Part shown: piece after piece, positions 28,326 through 37,191 of the stretch
How positions within the stretch are numbered: position 1 is the stretch's first letter
Layout: each line of letters starts with the position of its first letter
NCBI GenBank assembly: GCA_965198025.1
Contig: OZ240237.1
Coordinates: forward strand, 2,480,001 to 2,544,000
Direction of reading: 5' to 3'
DNA: 64,000 nucleotides
Source of the DNA: CAYWWM01 sp965198025
GTDB taxonomy: Bacteria > Acidobacteriota > Terriglobia > 2-12-FULL-54-10
Made by a program: the position numbers and the translations under genes
The notes under the pieces: model-generated
Databases searched by the model: none
What the model saw: only the letters and a program-made list of their open reading frames with translations
Told to the model about the DNA's origin: nothing

Positions 28326-29431
28326 CTACAGGAAGCGTACCAGCGTGACATCGAAGGCCCGCGTTGCACGCGCGGCGCCCCTCCGCCATTGGACCAGGAT
28401 GGGGCTCTGGTACGTGCCCCAGCCTATCTCCCCGATCCCCTCGCCCTGGCGATCCAGGATCGGGAAGCTGATTCCGCGCTTCATGCACAGAAAATGTGAT
28501 ACCGGAACGGCCAGGGCCCAGTTGATGAGCCGCTCCACTTGGGAGCGGCGTATACCCACCCTATCCATGAGCTCGTGAAGAGCTGTACAGCATCGTATTG
28601 CGCGTAGTTGAGGGCCTTGGCGGGAACGGCGAAGGGGGCCTGCAGCGCGCTCTTTGCCATCCGTGCCATGAAGTGAAGAGGATTCCGCAGTACCTCTCGA
28701 AGGTCGTGTGTCATGAGCAGCGTTTCGTACTCGTTCACCGTCAGGCCCGCGTGATGCTCCCCGGCTGGGAGCGATACGTCGAGACGACCGAACGAAACAC
28801 GATGCTCCCGCACCAAGCGCTCGAGCTGATCGATGAATCCAAGCCGCGGATCCCGCAGATTCTGCGCATCGATCGGGTGCGGTGAGGCCTTCACCTGTAC
28901 CTGCATCTGCCGGACCTTCTGCTCTCGCTGGTAGGCGATCACCGTCGTGCGCCGCGTGCGGGAGCCGCCCGCGTGCACGCCATCGAGTTCCACGAACCAA
29001 ACCGGCTCGTCGCCGCACAGATCATAGGATGCGCAGTTGCACAGTCCGCCGTCCATAAACGTCAGGTGCGAGTCACCGTTGAGCGGCTCGGTGGCCCGCT
29101 TGCGATTGGAGAGCTCGGTCCGGAGATGCAACTTGTCGTGGATGTAGCCGGCGGCAGGGGGAAAGAGCTTCTGAAAGACCTGCAGGTAGTCCTGAATGTT
29201 GTAGGCGTCGTGGTCGAGCACTTCGGCGAGGCACTGGTCGAGATAGTCCGCCGTAGTGTGGTCCGAGATGTAGAACGTCTTGGGATACTACTGCGTGAAG
29301 TGGCATCCGAACTCCGCGCGGAGCCGGCTTCGCACGTCAAACAGCTCGATGCGCGACGCCGGTTGAATGCGCATCGTGGCATGGAAGGGACCGCTCCCCG
29401 AGTCAGTGTGCTGGTTCACCAGGACCTTCAT
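28326..29431 (-). pseudogene. Degraded gene of unknown function (nonsense codon plus frameshift)
   Basis: A protein-like frame starts at ATG 29431 (MKVLVNQHTDSG) behind GAGGAGG, meets TAG at 29288-29290 (codon 48), then continues in the same frame through HLTFMDGGLCNCASYDLCGD and VWFVELDGVHAGG. Near 28535-28570 the coherent reading passes into another frame, giving VERLINWALAVPVSHFLC and GISFPILDRQGEGIGEIG and ending at 28326. The whole would be about 368 residues. The DGG motif weakly recalls patatin-like proteins, but no GxSxG is seen; I do not assign a family. The two lesions could also be sequencing errors. Neighbouring genes lack such lesions. Confidence 0.6.
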
Positions 29432-29675
29432 ATAGCCGCAGCCACCTCCTCATGCCCGAGATTTCCAAGCACCGGTGCAGGCCACAATAGCCGCGCACAA
29501 GGAAGCTGGGATGCTCGTGTGCCCCGAGCGTACGGCCTGCTTCGCGCTCCTGACGTGGAACTGCGGCGCTCGATCGAGCCGGCTGCCCAAGCCTGTTCGC
29601 GCGTAGGAAAAGTATCGGACGCAGACGAGCCCAAATGCATCATATCCAAACCGTGTGCGTTTGTGAAGCCCCGGC

Positions 29676-31604
29676 CTAGTCCCGTGTCAGCGGGCCGCCG
29701 AACTCCGGAATATAGGGACCCCAGGGTTTGTAGTTCGCGTCAAACCTCGTCCCGACCACGTCCCGCTCGAGCGACAGAGCGTACTCCGGCGTGATGTAGC
29801 GAACTTCGCCCCCGACAACGGTCATTTGCGGTCGAATCTCGGGAATCTGATTCACCGGAATGGTGAGGTAGTCCTTGTCGAGCACCACAAAATCCGCCAG
29901 CTTGCCAATCTCGAGTGAGCCGAGCTCGCCTTCTTTCATGACGTACTCGGCGGCCCACTTGGTCCACATCTTGAGCACTGTCACGCGGTCAATGGCCTGT
30001 TCGGGCAGAACGACTTTGCCGTCGATGATCTCGCGAGTCATGGGAATCGTCCAGACGTATCCCACGTTGCGGTAGCGCTCCATCTGGCCGACCACGCGCA
30101 CGCCGGCGTCAAGCCAGCTCTTGATCGGCTGCATGTACTCCTCGACCTGCGGCCCGTAGTCGCGCAGGTAGTCGTTCGTGCGGAACAAGCGCGGCGGGTG
30201 CACACTCACCATGATCCCGTACTTCTTCAGTCCTTCGATCACGTCCGGCTTGTTGCCTAAGGCCTCGGCGTGCTCGACCGTCAGGCGCAGCTTGCGAATG
30301 TCCTCGACCGTCATGTCGGTTTCTTCGACCACCGAATCGACCATCTGCAGGAACAGGCGCACGCCGTGGCTCGCCACACCGTGAATGCCAGCCAGCCGCC
30401 AGCCAGCGGACAGTGCATTCTTCAGAGTGTCGTAATAAAGTTTCCCCGGCTGCGGGCACATCTCACGGCGCTTGATCTCGGGCGGCGCTGGAACGTCCGG
30501 CCCCAGGCAGCCTTGCGGGAAGCTCGAATCCCACAGTTCGCTCGCAACCCCGTTGATCCAGAAGTAATCGTTCCCAACGCCGGTCAGATTGCCGGTCATC
30601 TGGTACACCTGGCGGACCGTGTCCGAATCACGCGGCCGGCGATGAGCTTCCATCAGGGCGGCGAAGCGGATCGGCATCTGCCCTTCGCGGTTGAGCATGG
30701 CGTAAGTGTCCATCAGCCGCGGATGCGTCAGCCGCGAGCTGAACGTCGTAATCCCATGCCCTGCCGCGACTTCGAGCGTCCGCCGCATCATGTCGGCCAG
30801 CAGCGTCAGCGGTGCCTGGCCCCACCAGATCTCCCATTGCAGCGCCACCATGCCCTCGACACCGATCACCCCTTTCTCCGGGGAGTCGTTCACGTCCGGC
30901 AGAGCCGTTTGGTAATAGTCTTCGAGTTCCGGAAAGTAGTCCTGCATCAGCGTCCATGCGGCGCTGTTCACGGTGGCACGGCTGGCTACCTGCACGATCA
31001 CGGGATTGTTCGGTGCGAGGCGGTCCAGCCGCTCGCGCGGCTCGAAGTCGCCCAGCGTCACCCAACTGAACACTTGCGATCTGCTCAACCTTTGTTCCGG
31101 GTTTGCTTCAATCCCGACGCGAATCCATTCGCCGGGCTGCACCCGGGAGAGGTTTTCCCGGATAGCGTTCTCCACGCGCAGCCGCGTATTTTCAATATTC
31201 CGGTCCGCCATCACTCGCACGTTGACACCCCTGTCCGGGCTGCGCAGCCCCATCTGCGCGGTGACCTGCGGGTCTCCGAAGATGTGCACGTGCGATTCCA
31301 CGATTCCCGGGATCACCGTCTGTCCGCGCAGGTCCACGACCTCTGTGTCGCCATTGGCTAGAGTCCGGATTCGTTCGCTCGTTCCCAGCGCGACGACACG
31401 GGAGTTCTTGACGGCCATGGCTTCGTAGATGTTTCCGGGACTCTGATTGAGACCCCCGTCGTCCACTGAAATAATCTGGCCGTTGACAACAATCATGTCC
31501 GCGTAGCCGTGGCGGGCCACCTCAGGCGGCAGGGACTGTGCCTCGCTCCGAACTGCCATCAGAGCGACGGTAGTGATCACGATGAATCGAATCCAGGATT
31601 GCAT
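29676..31604 (-). CDS. Secreted YtcJ-type amidohydrolase
   Basis: The 642-residue product has a signal peptide (FIVITTVALMAVRSEAQ) and the YtcJ-like amidohydrolase fold: VVNGQIISVDD, GQTVIPGIVESHVHIFGDP with the metal-binding HVH, further barrel residues (GIHGVASHGV, LTVEHAEALG) and the closing GSLEIGKLADFVVLDKDYL. It is a periplasmic metal-dependent hydrolase of unknown substrate. ATG 31604 follows AAGGAGATT. A strong promoter lies just upstream (31643-31671). Unlike the paralogue at 136-1905, the metal motif is intact. Confidence 0.92.
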   Translation of the reverse strand: MQSWIRFIVITTVALMAVRSEAQSLPPEVARHGYADMIVVNGQIISVDDGGLNQSPGNIYEAMAVKNSRVVALGTSERIRTLANGDTEVVDLRGQTVIPGIVESHVHIFGDPQVTAQMGLRSPDRGVNVRVMADRNIENTRLRVENAIRENLSRVQPGEWIRVGIEANPEQRLSRSQVFSWVTLGDFEPRERLDRLAPNNPVIVQVASRATVNSAAWTLMQDYFPELEDYYQTALPDVNDSPEKGVIGVEGMVALQWEIWWGQAPLTLLADMMRRTLEVAAGHGITTFSSRLTHPRLMDTYAMLNREGQMPIRFAALMEAHRRPRDSDTVRQVYQMTGNLTGVGNDYFWINGVASELWDSSFPQGCLGPDVPAPPEIKRREMCPQPGKLYYDTLKNALSAGWRLAGIHGVASHGVRLFLQMVDSVVEETDMTVEDIRKLRLTVEHAEALGNKPDVIEGLKKYGIMVSVHPPRLFRTNDYLRDYGPQVEEYMQPIKSWLDAGVRVVGQMERYRNVGYVWTIPMTREIIDGKVVLPEQAIDRVTVLKMWTKWAAEYVMKEGELGSLEIGKLADFVVLDKDYLTIPVNQIPEIRPQMTVVGGEVRYITPEYALSLERDVVGTRFDANYKPWGPYIPEFGGPLTRD

Positions 31605-31642
31605 GGTGCGATAATCTCCTTCCTTGATGATCGTGTAACTCC

Positions 31643-31671
31643 TATATATATCAGCGTCGATAGGGAGTCAA
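31643..31671 (-). promoter_or_regulatory. Strong sigma-70-type promoter for the amidohydrolase
   Basis: On the minus strand TTGACT (31671-31666), a 17-base spacer and TATATA (31648-31643) precede the amidohydrolase ATG by about 40 bases. Both boxes are 5/6 matches. Confidence 0.6.
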
Positions 31672-31864
31672 GCAATTCACTTTACGTCTACGCCGCTCTG
31701 GCAGATGGAGAAACCGCTTCCCTCGCGCTCATCTTTTACAGTAAGCTGAGTCTGAGTCGCACCGGGAAGCGGAGACTCTGTCTGCTGGTCCTCGGGCTTC
31801 CCCGGTCGTCCTCAACGTGGCGGTTGCCGTTGCTCGCTAAGGCTTCGGAATGGAGTGGAACATT

Positions 31865-32968
31865 ATGGTCGCGAGACAGGAACAAGCACGTTTGTGCCAG
31901 GGTCGAGGTTTTTCCGCTTCGTTCGTGGGCGTATCTCCCTGGCAGGTTGGCTTAGCCGTCTGGCTCTTGACCATACTCTGGTCGGCCGGCCCGGTTTTCG
32001 CCCAGTCAGAGCGGCCGGTTGCCGTCATTGATGGCGAGGTGATTCACGATGCCGACCTCGCGCCTTTGGTTTCGGGACGGATGCAACAGCTTCGTCGGCA
32101 GGAGTACGAGATCAAGGCCCAGGCTCTCGAAGAGTTCATCAATCAAAAGCTGCTCGAATCGGAAGCCGCCCGGCAAAACGTCACGCCCGCGGACCTCCTA
32201 GCGCGTGAAGCGGACGCCACCGTGACTCCCCCGACCAGCGGGGAGATGGAAGCGGTTTACACGGCGCAAGAGGACCGCATCAACCGTCCGTTCGAAGAGG
32301 TGAAGCCGCAGATTGAACAGATGCTGCTCCAGTCGCGGATCGAGCAGGCTCGGACGGCTTATTTGAACGCCCTGCGCGACCGCGCCGACGTCGCCGTTCA
32401 TCTGCAACCACCGCGTGTGGAAGTCAGCCACGATCCCGCTCGTGTCCGGGGAAATCCCGACGCTCCCGTCATGATCGTCGAGTTTTCCGATTTCCAGTGT
32501 CCGTTCTGCCAGCGGGCTTACCCGGTCGTCAAACAACTCCTCGCCAAGTACCCCGATCAGGTGAAGCTGGCCTATCGGGATTACCCTTTGCGACAGATTC
32601 ACCCGCAGGCGGACGCAGCCGCCTCCGCCTCTCGCTGCGCGGGCGAGCAGGGAAAGTTCTGGCAGTTTCACGACCGTTTGTTCGAATCGGACCTGCCACT
32701 CGATCGGCCGTCATTTGTGGAGCACGCTGCGCAGTTGGGGCTGGATGCCGCCCAGTTCGGCGAATGCCTCTCCGCCAATCAGTTTGCAGCGCTGATCGAA
32801 CAGGACCTGCAGGACGGGAACCGAGCCGGCGTCAACGGAACCCCCGCGTTTTTCATCAATGGCGTTGCGCTTACGGGCGCCCAGCCGCTGGCGGCGTTTG
32901 ATAAGGTTGTGGAGGAGGAACTGGATTTGCTCCGCCGCTCCGAGGCCGCGCCCCAGGCTGCGCCGTAA
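31865..32968 (+). CDS. Exported DsbA-like thiol oxidoreductase with SurA-like N-terminal domain
   Basis: The product (367 residues from ATG 31865, which has GGAG nine bases upstream; ATG 31850 is possible) has a membrane/signal segment (VGLAVWLLTILWSAGPVFAQ). Residues about 45-180 resemble the helical, SurA-like region (VAVIDGEVIHDADLAPLVSG, then ALEEFINQKLLESEA). The rest is a thioredoxin fold of the DsbA/BdbD type, with active site FQCPFCQRAYP and cis-proline loop NGTPAFFINGVAL. It probably oxidises or isomerises disulfides in exported proteins. Fused peptidyl-prolyl-type and DsbA-type modules occur in several Acidobacteria. Confidence 0.88.
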   Translation: MVARQEQARLCQGRGFSASFVGVSPWQVGLAVWLLTILWSAGPVFAQSERPVAVIDGEVIHDADLAPLVSGRMQQLRRQEYEIKAQALEEFINQKLLESEAARQNVTPADLLAREADATVTPPTSGEMEAVYTAQEDRINRPFEEVKPQIEQMLLQSRIEQARTAYLNALRDRADVAVHLQPPRVEVSHDPARVRGNPDAPVMIVEFSDFQCPFCQRAYPVVKQLLAKYPDQVKLAYRDYPLRQIHPQADAAASASRCAGEQGKFWQFHDRLFESDLPLDRPSFVEHAAQLGLDAAQFGECLSANQFAALIEQDLQDGNRAGVNGTPAFFINGVALTGAQPLAAFDKVVEEELDLLRRSEAAPQAAP

Positions 32969-33044
32969 TACCGAAACGGCAGCCGATTGAGCCGCTCTCC
33001 TCCTGACGGCGGTTTCCGATGAACTCGGTCTTCAAGCGTGCAGC

Positions 33045-33063
33045 GAAGGATCTGCTCTTCCCT
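33045..33063 (+). repeat. Fragment of the dispersed repeat, copy R4
   Basis: GCGAAGGATCTGCTCTTCCC matches the end block of R1-R3. The GTCATCCCGAG start block is missing, so it is a partial copy in the 32969-33192 gap. Confidence 0.4.
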
Positions 33064-33192
33064 TGGCCCTCCAGGCGAGCTTGCGAAGAAAAAACGGCTT
33101 AGCCAAGGCTCTTCCGGCTCTTCGCTGCTGCGGAAAACCGGCAAGGGCGATTCAACCCTGGGGTTGCGGGAAGGCCCTTGCCGGCAAGCTCT

Positions 33193-33807
33193 CTAGAGCG
33201 GCGTGATCTGGACGTTCCGGAACTGTACGATCCCCCTGCCGTACTGCAGAGTGAAGGGACCGGAGGCGAACTTGGTGTCCATGACGTCCACTGTCATCTG
33301 CCCGTTCAGCGTGACCATCAGGCGGGACCCCTGCGCCACGATCTCGTACATATTCCACTGGCCGCCGGCGTTGATCTGCGCCATGGGCTCCGCGAGATCG
33401 ACGATCGCACCAGTGCGATAATTCTGTTCCGGCCGGTTGTCGAAGATGTTCACTTCGTAGCAGGTATCCGAGCCAATGTCGTCGGGGTTGGAGCACCGGA
33501 TGAAAACGCCGCTGTTAGCGTCGTCATCCACCCAGAACTCTAGCGTCAGCCGGAAGTCGCTGTAGGAGTCGGCCGAAACCAGGTGCCCGCCGCCGCTGTT
33601 GGCTTCCACGTAGTCTTCCACGATGTGCCAGTTCGCGTCGCCGGTCGTGGTCCAGCCGTTCAGGTTCGAACCGTCAAACAACGTCATCGCTGTCGGTTCC
33701 GGAGGAGCCGGGTCGCCGCCGATGGATGGGCTTTCATTCGCTCCCTGACATCCCACAAACAATACTGCCAGGAGCATTACCAAACCTACTTCGATCCGCT
33801 GCTTCAT
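33193..33807 (-). CDS. DUF1080 (3-keto-disaccharide hydrolase-like) lipoprotein
   Basis: The 204-residue product has a lipoprotein signal peptide with lipobox LFVGC (Cys about residue 20), then a concanavalin-like DUF1080 domain: LFDGSNLNGWTTTGDANWHI, then DFRLTLEFWVDDDANSGVFIR and YEVNIFDN. Family members hydrolyse 3-keto-glycosides or bind sugars; here a surface sugar-related role is inferred. AGGGGGAACATT precedes ATG 33807. It ends about 220 bases from the DsbA-like gene, convergently. Confidence 0.9.
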   Translation of the reverse strand: MKQRIEVGLVMLLAVLFVGCQGANESPSIGGDPAPPEPTAMTLFDGSNLNGWTTTGDANWHIVEDYVEANSGGGHLVSADSYSDFRLTLEFWVDDDANSGVFIRCSNPDDIGSDTCYEVNIFDNRPEQNYRTGAIVDLAEPMAQINAGGQWNMYEIVAQGSRLMVTLNGQMTVDVMDTKFASGPFTLQYGRGIVQFRNVQITPL

Positions 33808-33895
33808 AATGTTCCCCCTATGGTTTCTTGCTATCGGAACCGCCAGGCTCCGACTTCGAGTTTTCTATTGTTGCCAGCCTACATTGTACTCGATG

Positions 33896-34216
33896 TTACG
33901 AGCGCACAGTGGACTTGATCACCTGATGAATCTCGAGATTTGGATGGCCTGCGAAAATCTCCGACCGTCCCCGTCCTTTGTGTGCTTCGCGAAACGATTC
34001 GCTGTTCGTCCACGCCTCGAAGTCTTCGAGCGAGTCCCAATAGGTCAGGACAATATACGGCTCTTCCTTGGTCGGGCGCAGAATATCATTGCGAATGAAT
34101 CCTGGAAACGACCTAAGCGGGTGCTGGCTCTTCGAGTCGTCCCGCTCTAGAAACAACTTCTCGAACTCTTCCTCGTGGCCTTTGGCCACCGGAATCCGGT
34201 TGCAGATTACAAACAT
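33896..34216 (-). CDS. ABM/IsdG-fold monooxygenase-like protein
   Basis: The 106-residue product is a ferredoxin-like antibiotic-biosynthesis-monooxygenase (ABM) domain: MFVICNRIPVAKGHEEEFEK, then SFPGFIRNDILRP and YIVLTYWDSLEDFEAW with EIFAGHPNLEIHQV at the end. It resembles HmoB/IsdG heme-degrading enzymes, whose catalytic Asn-His-Trp residues may correspond to N6, the late His and the Trp, but this is not certain. ATG 34216 is chosen because GGAG lies six bases upstream; longer in-frame starts overlap the asparaginase 3' end. Confidence 0.82.
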   Translation of the reverse strand: MFVICNRIPVAKGHEEEFEKLFLERDDSKSQHPLRSFPGFIRNDILRPTKEEPYIVLTYWDSLEDFEAWTNSESFREAHKGRGRSEIFAGHPNLEIHQVIKSTVRS

Positions 34217-34235
34217 CGGCTTCTCCATTTCCAGA

Positions 34236-35306
34236 TCAATACTCGTCAAAGATCCGCTGGACCTCCTTGGGGTCTGAAGTCTTCGTGAGCGCCAGTTGCA
34301 GCAGGATGCGTGCTTTGTGCGCTACCAAGTTGTCGCCTTCGATGAATTTGTCCCCGTCGTCGAACGGAATGCGGTTGTTCATGCCGCCCCGCGCCGTCTG
34401 GACTACAACAATTCCTTTGTCCGCCAGTTCTTCGAGTGCTGCAAGCTGCGTCCGGTACGGCGCGCCTCCGGTGGTGAATCCGTTCACGACGATCCCTTTC
34501 GCCCCCGCCTGCGCTGCTGCTCGGATCATAGCCGGGTCGGCGTCAAAGTATGCGTACACGATTTCGACTTTCGGAAGCTCGGTGATGGAGGTAATGTCGA
34601 ATTCCGACCGCACCGTATGCCGGCGGGTCGGGGCGCGATAGAAGTCCACGCGGTCCGCCTCGATGACGCCCAGCAGTCCGTGCTCGCCCGAAACGAATGC
34701 GTCAGGCCGTACGCTGGTTTTCAGAACCTCCCGCCCCGAATTGATCGTCTGGTTCGAGACGACCATGGCACCCTTGCCCGCGGCGTCCGGCGAAAGGATC
34801 ACCCGAATCGCATCAATGAAATTCTTGTCGCCGTCGTTGCCGAGCGTGGTGTGCCTCCGCTGGGAATTGGCCACCACAACCGGCTTGTCGCTTTGGACCA
34901 GCATTTGCAGGAAGAACGCCGTATCCTCCGACGTGCTCGTTCCGTGCGTCACGATCACCCCGCGGACTCCCGGCTCCTGGATCACGCGGTTCACTGTGCG
35001 CGCGATCTCGAGGAAATTAGCGCCGCTCAGCGAAGAACTGCCAACGCGCAAGATGTCCTCCACTTCGAGCTCAACGCTGTCGAGCAATGCGTGCGTCTCG
35101 GGGAAGTTCCGGCGTATGTCCGTGATCACTTTGTCAATCGCAACCCGCCCGTCCGGTTGATTGGCAATGGTTCCGCCCGTAGCAACGATCTTGACAATCG
35201 GCTTTGTCCCTTGCTGGGCAGACCCCGCCGTGCTCAACAAAACTACCAACCCCATCAGGATCAGACACTTACGAAACTGGTTCCGATAAAATCCATTCTT
35301 CCTCAT
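34236..35306 (-). CDS. ansB: Exported type II L-asparaginase
   Basis: The 356-residue product has a signal peptide (LILMGLVVLLSTAGSAQQ) and both catalytic blocks: IVATGGTIANQ with the nucleophilic Thr and VIVTHGTSTSEDTAFFL (second Thr/Asp pair, Asp replaced by Ser-Thr-Ser context as THGTST). It hydrolyses asparagine, and perhaps glutamine, to the acid and ammonia in the periplasm. GGAGG lies nine bases before ATG 35306. The ABM-fold gene follows 19 bases later on the same strand and may be co-transcribed. Confidence 0.92.
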   Translation of the reverse strand: MRKNGFYRNQFRKCLILMGLVVLLSTAGSAQQGTKPIVKIVATGGTIANQPDGRVAIDKVITDIRRNFPETHALLDSVELEVEDILRVGSSSLSGANFLEIARTVNRVIQEPGVRGVIVTHGTSTSEDTAFFLQMLVQSDKPVVVANSQRRHTTLGNDGDKNFIDAIRVILSPDAAGKGAMVVSNQTINSGREVLKTSVRPDAFVSGEHGLLGVIEADRVDFYRAPTRRHTVRSEFDITSITELPKVEIVYAYFDADPAMIRAAAQAGAKGIVVNGFTTGGAPYRTQLAALEELADKGIVVVQTARGGMNNRIPFDDGDKFIEGDNLVAHKARILLQLALTKTSDPKEVQRIFDEY

Positions 35307-35690
35307 AAGCTATGTCCTCCACAAACAGAGTCCCGCCCATAGCGCTTCTGCCTGAGTTCGGTGGTTCAAAGTATACACCTGTTTGAGACGACCTCCGGAG
35401 TCCTCACATCAGAGGCTCTCTTCGGTTCTTTCGGTTTGTTCGGTTCCTTCGGTTCTTGCGGTTCTCGCGGTTCTTGCGGTTCCTTCGCTTCTTTCGACAT
35501 TCCATTTAGAGGCCGTTTGGCGCAGTTTTCCGGCGTTATCCATAGCGGCTGCGGAGCCGGAGGGAGGAGGAGACAGGCCGCGTCGGATGGTTCGATCCAG
35601 TTGCCCCTGAATCCGCCGCGAAGCTACTCGATCGGAGTTGTTTGAGTCCGGCCCAGAGCACTTAGGCTATGCGAAAGAAAAGACCATGCA
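35307..35690. other. Intergenic region with minisatellite between frdD and asparaginase
   Basis: The main content is the 9-bp tandem repeat at 35421-35501. No gene is supported in the rest. Confidence 0.5.
35421..35501. repeat. 9-bp minisatellite (TTCGGTTCC family), nine units
   Basis: Successive units are TTCGGTTCT, TTCGGTTTG, TTCGGTTCC, TTCGGTTCT, TGCGGTTCT, CGCGGTTCT, TGCGGTTCC, TTCGCTTCT and a degenerate last unit. The same unit occurs inside smc (23052-23096) and once before frdD (about 36044). Confidence 0.85.
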
Positions 35691-36041
35691 TCAGAAGGAC
35701 CAGAGGACGCTGGCTGCGATGAGGGCGCCGGCGATGGCGGCGCCGTAGCACAAGACGGCGATCAGCGTGTTCAGGCCGTGGATACCCAGGTCGAAGAGCG
35801 CAAAGCGGAAGCGGTGCGCCCAATGGAAGAGCGGCAGCGAGATCAGGACGAAGCAATAGAGGCGGACGATGGGATGAGCGACGAGGTCGGCCATGCGGCC
35901 GTAATCCAGCGCGCCTTCGGGCAGCAGTCCGAGCGGGCCGGCGAGGCCGAGCAGGATAATGTGGATCGGGACGAGGAACGCCGCGACGACGCCGCCCGCG
36001 GAGAACAGCGACCACCAGATCGGTTCGTTGGATCGAGCCAT
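35691..36041 (-). CDS. frdD: Fumarate reductase membrane anchor subunit D
   Basis: The 116-residue product has three membrane helices and matches FrdD: EPIWWSLFSAGGVVAAFLVP at the start, then HWAHRFRFALFDLG. With FrdC it anchors the FrdAB dimer to the inner membrane and forms the quinone site. It is the last gene of frdABCD, 17 bases after frdC. Confidence 0.9.
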   Translation of the reverse strand: MARSNEPIWWSLFSAGGVVAAFLVPIHIILLGLAGPLGLLPEGALDYGRMADLVAHPIVRLYCFVLISLPLFHWAHRFRFALFDLGIHGLNTLIAVLCYGAAIAGALIAASVLWSF

Positions 36042-36058
36042 TGCTTACCTTCGGTTCC

Positions 36059-36442
36059 TTAACCAGCCAACAGAACGCAGGCGATTACTCCAGACACGAC
36101 AATCCAACCGATGTAGCTCGGAATGATCATCATGGCCGGGGGAAGCCGCTCCTCGCCCTTCCACACGGCCATGGCCTTGGGCGTCAAGCTGAACCACGTG
36201 ATGGTGTGCAACAAGGCGAAGGGAAGCGCGACGGCGTGGAACAGGACCGCCAGCGGAGAGCGCAGCATCGCCATGAAGGCCTCATACTCGGCGGGGCCTT
36301 GCGCGAGGCTGCGGATCATCATCAGGAACAGCGCGGCGTAGCCGCCGACGAAGACGCAGCTCAACTCGCGCACCATATAGAACAGATACGACGAGCGCTT
36401 GAGCCACCAACCGGCGGGAGTCTGCCGCACGTACGGTTTCAT
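36059..36442 (-). CDS. frdC: Fumarate reductase membrane anchor subunit C
   Basis: The 127-residue product has three membrane helices and the FrdC features RQTPAGWWLKRSSYLFYMVRE and HTITWFSLTPKAMAVWKGE. ATG 36442 overlaps the stop of frdB (36439-36441), giving translational coupling; upstream codons in the same frame are antisense-like and were excluded. Member of frdABCD. Confidence 0.92.
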   Translation of the reverse strand: MKPYVRQTPAGWWLKRSSYLFYMVRELSCVFVGGYAALFLMMIRSLAQGPAEYEAFMAMLRSPLAVLFHAVALPFALLHTITWFSLTPKAMAVWKGEERLPPAMMIIPSYIGWIVVSGVIACVLLAG

Positions 36443-37191
36443 GACTTTCCTCCAAACGGCCAGAGCACAGACTTGTACCAGTCGATGGCGCTGGCGAGCT
36501 TGGCCTGCTGGATGGCGCCGGCGGGGTCCACGTGCTTGGGACAGACGACGGAGCACTCCCCGATGTAAGAGCACTTCCAGATTCCGTCATGCGCCGAGAC
36601 AACTTCCTGGCGGCTATCGCGGCCCTCGTCGCGTGAATCCAGGTTGTAGCGCTGCGCCAGGGCAATCGCCGCGGGGCCGAGGAACTCGGGCTCCAGGCCG
36701 TAGGCCGGGCACGCCGCGTAGCAGAGCATGCAATTGATGCACATGCTGAAGTCCTTGTACCTAGCGTGCTGGGCGGGCGTCTGCAGGTACTCGCCCTCGG
36801 CAACCGGTTTCTCACCCTCTTTTCGGACAATCCAGGGCTGGACGCTGACGAGCTTGTCCATAAAGTCGTCCAGCTGGACCACCAAGTCGCGCAGGATCGG
36901 GAAATTGGCGAGCGGCTCGACGCGGATGGGGTTCGGATAATAGTCGCGCAGAAAGGCGGAGCAGCTCAGCTTGGGCGTGCCGTTGATCATCATGCCGCAG
37001 CTTCCGCAGACGCCCATGCGGCAAGACCAGCGGTAGGTGAGCGTGCCGTCGATCTGGTCCTTGATGTAGTTGATGGCGTCGAGAACTACCCACTCCTCGT
37101 GATAGGGAGCTTCGTAGGTCTGGAAGCGCGGCTCGGAATCCTTGTCCGGGTCGTAGCGCAGAATTTCCAGGCGGACGGTTTCATTTGCCAT
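36439..37191 (-). CDS. frdB: Fumarate reductase iron-sulfur subunit
   Basis: The 250-residue product carries three cluster motifs: CRMGVCGSCGMMING for the [2Fe-2S] centre, CINCMLCYAACP for the [4Fe-4S] and CSYIGECSVVCPKHVDP for the [3Fe-4S]/shared centre. It passes electrons between quinone at FrdCD and FAD in FrdA. It overlaps frdA by 11 bases and frdC by four. Confidence 0.95.
   Translation of the reverse strand: MANETVRLEILRYDPDKDSEPRFQTYEAPYHEEWVVLDAINYIKDQIDGTLTYRWSCRMGVCGSCGMMINGTPKLSCSAFLRDYYPNPIRVEPLANFPILRDLVVQLDDFMDKLVSVQPWIVRKEGEKPVAEGEYLQTPAQHARYKDFSMCINCMLCYAACPAYGLEPEFLGPAAIALAQRYNLDSRDEGRDSRQEVVSAHDGIWKCSYIGECSVVCPKHVDPAGAIQQAKLASAIDWYKSVLWPFGGKS

Noticed and set aside
29222..29431. 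Amber (TAG) recoding, for example pyrrolysine, in the degraded gene
   Set aside because: A frameshift in the same gene and the lack of any second example point to decay or sequence error.
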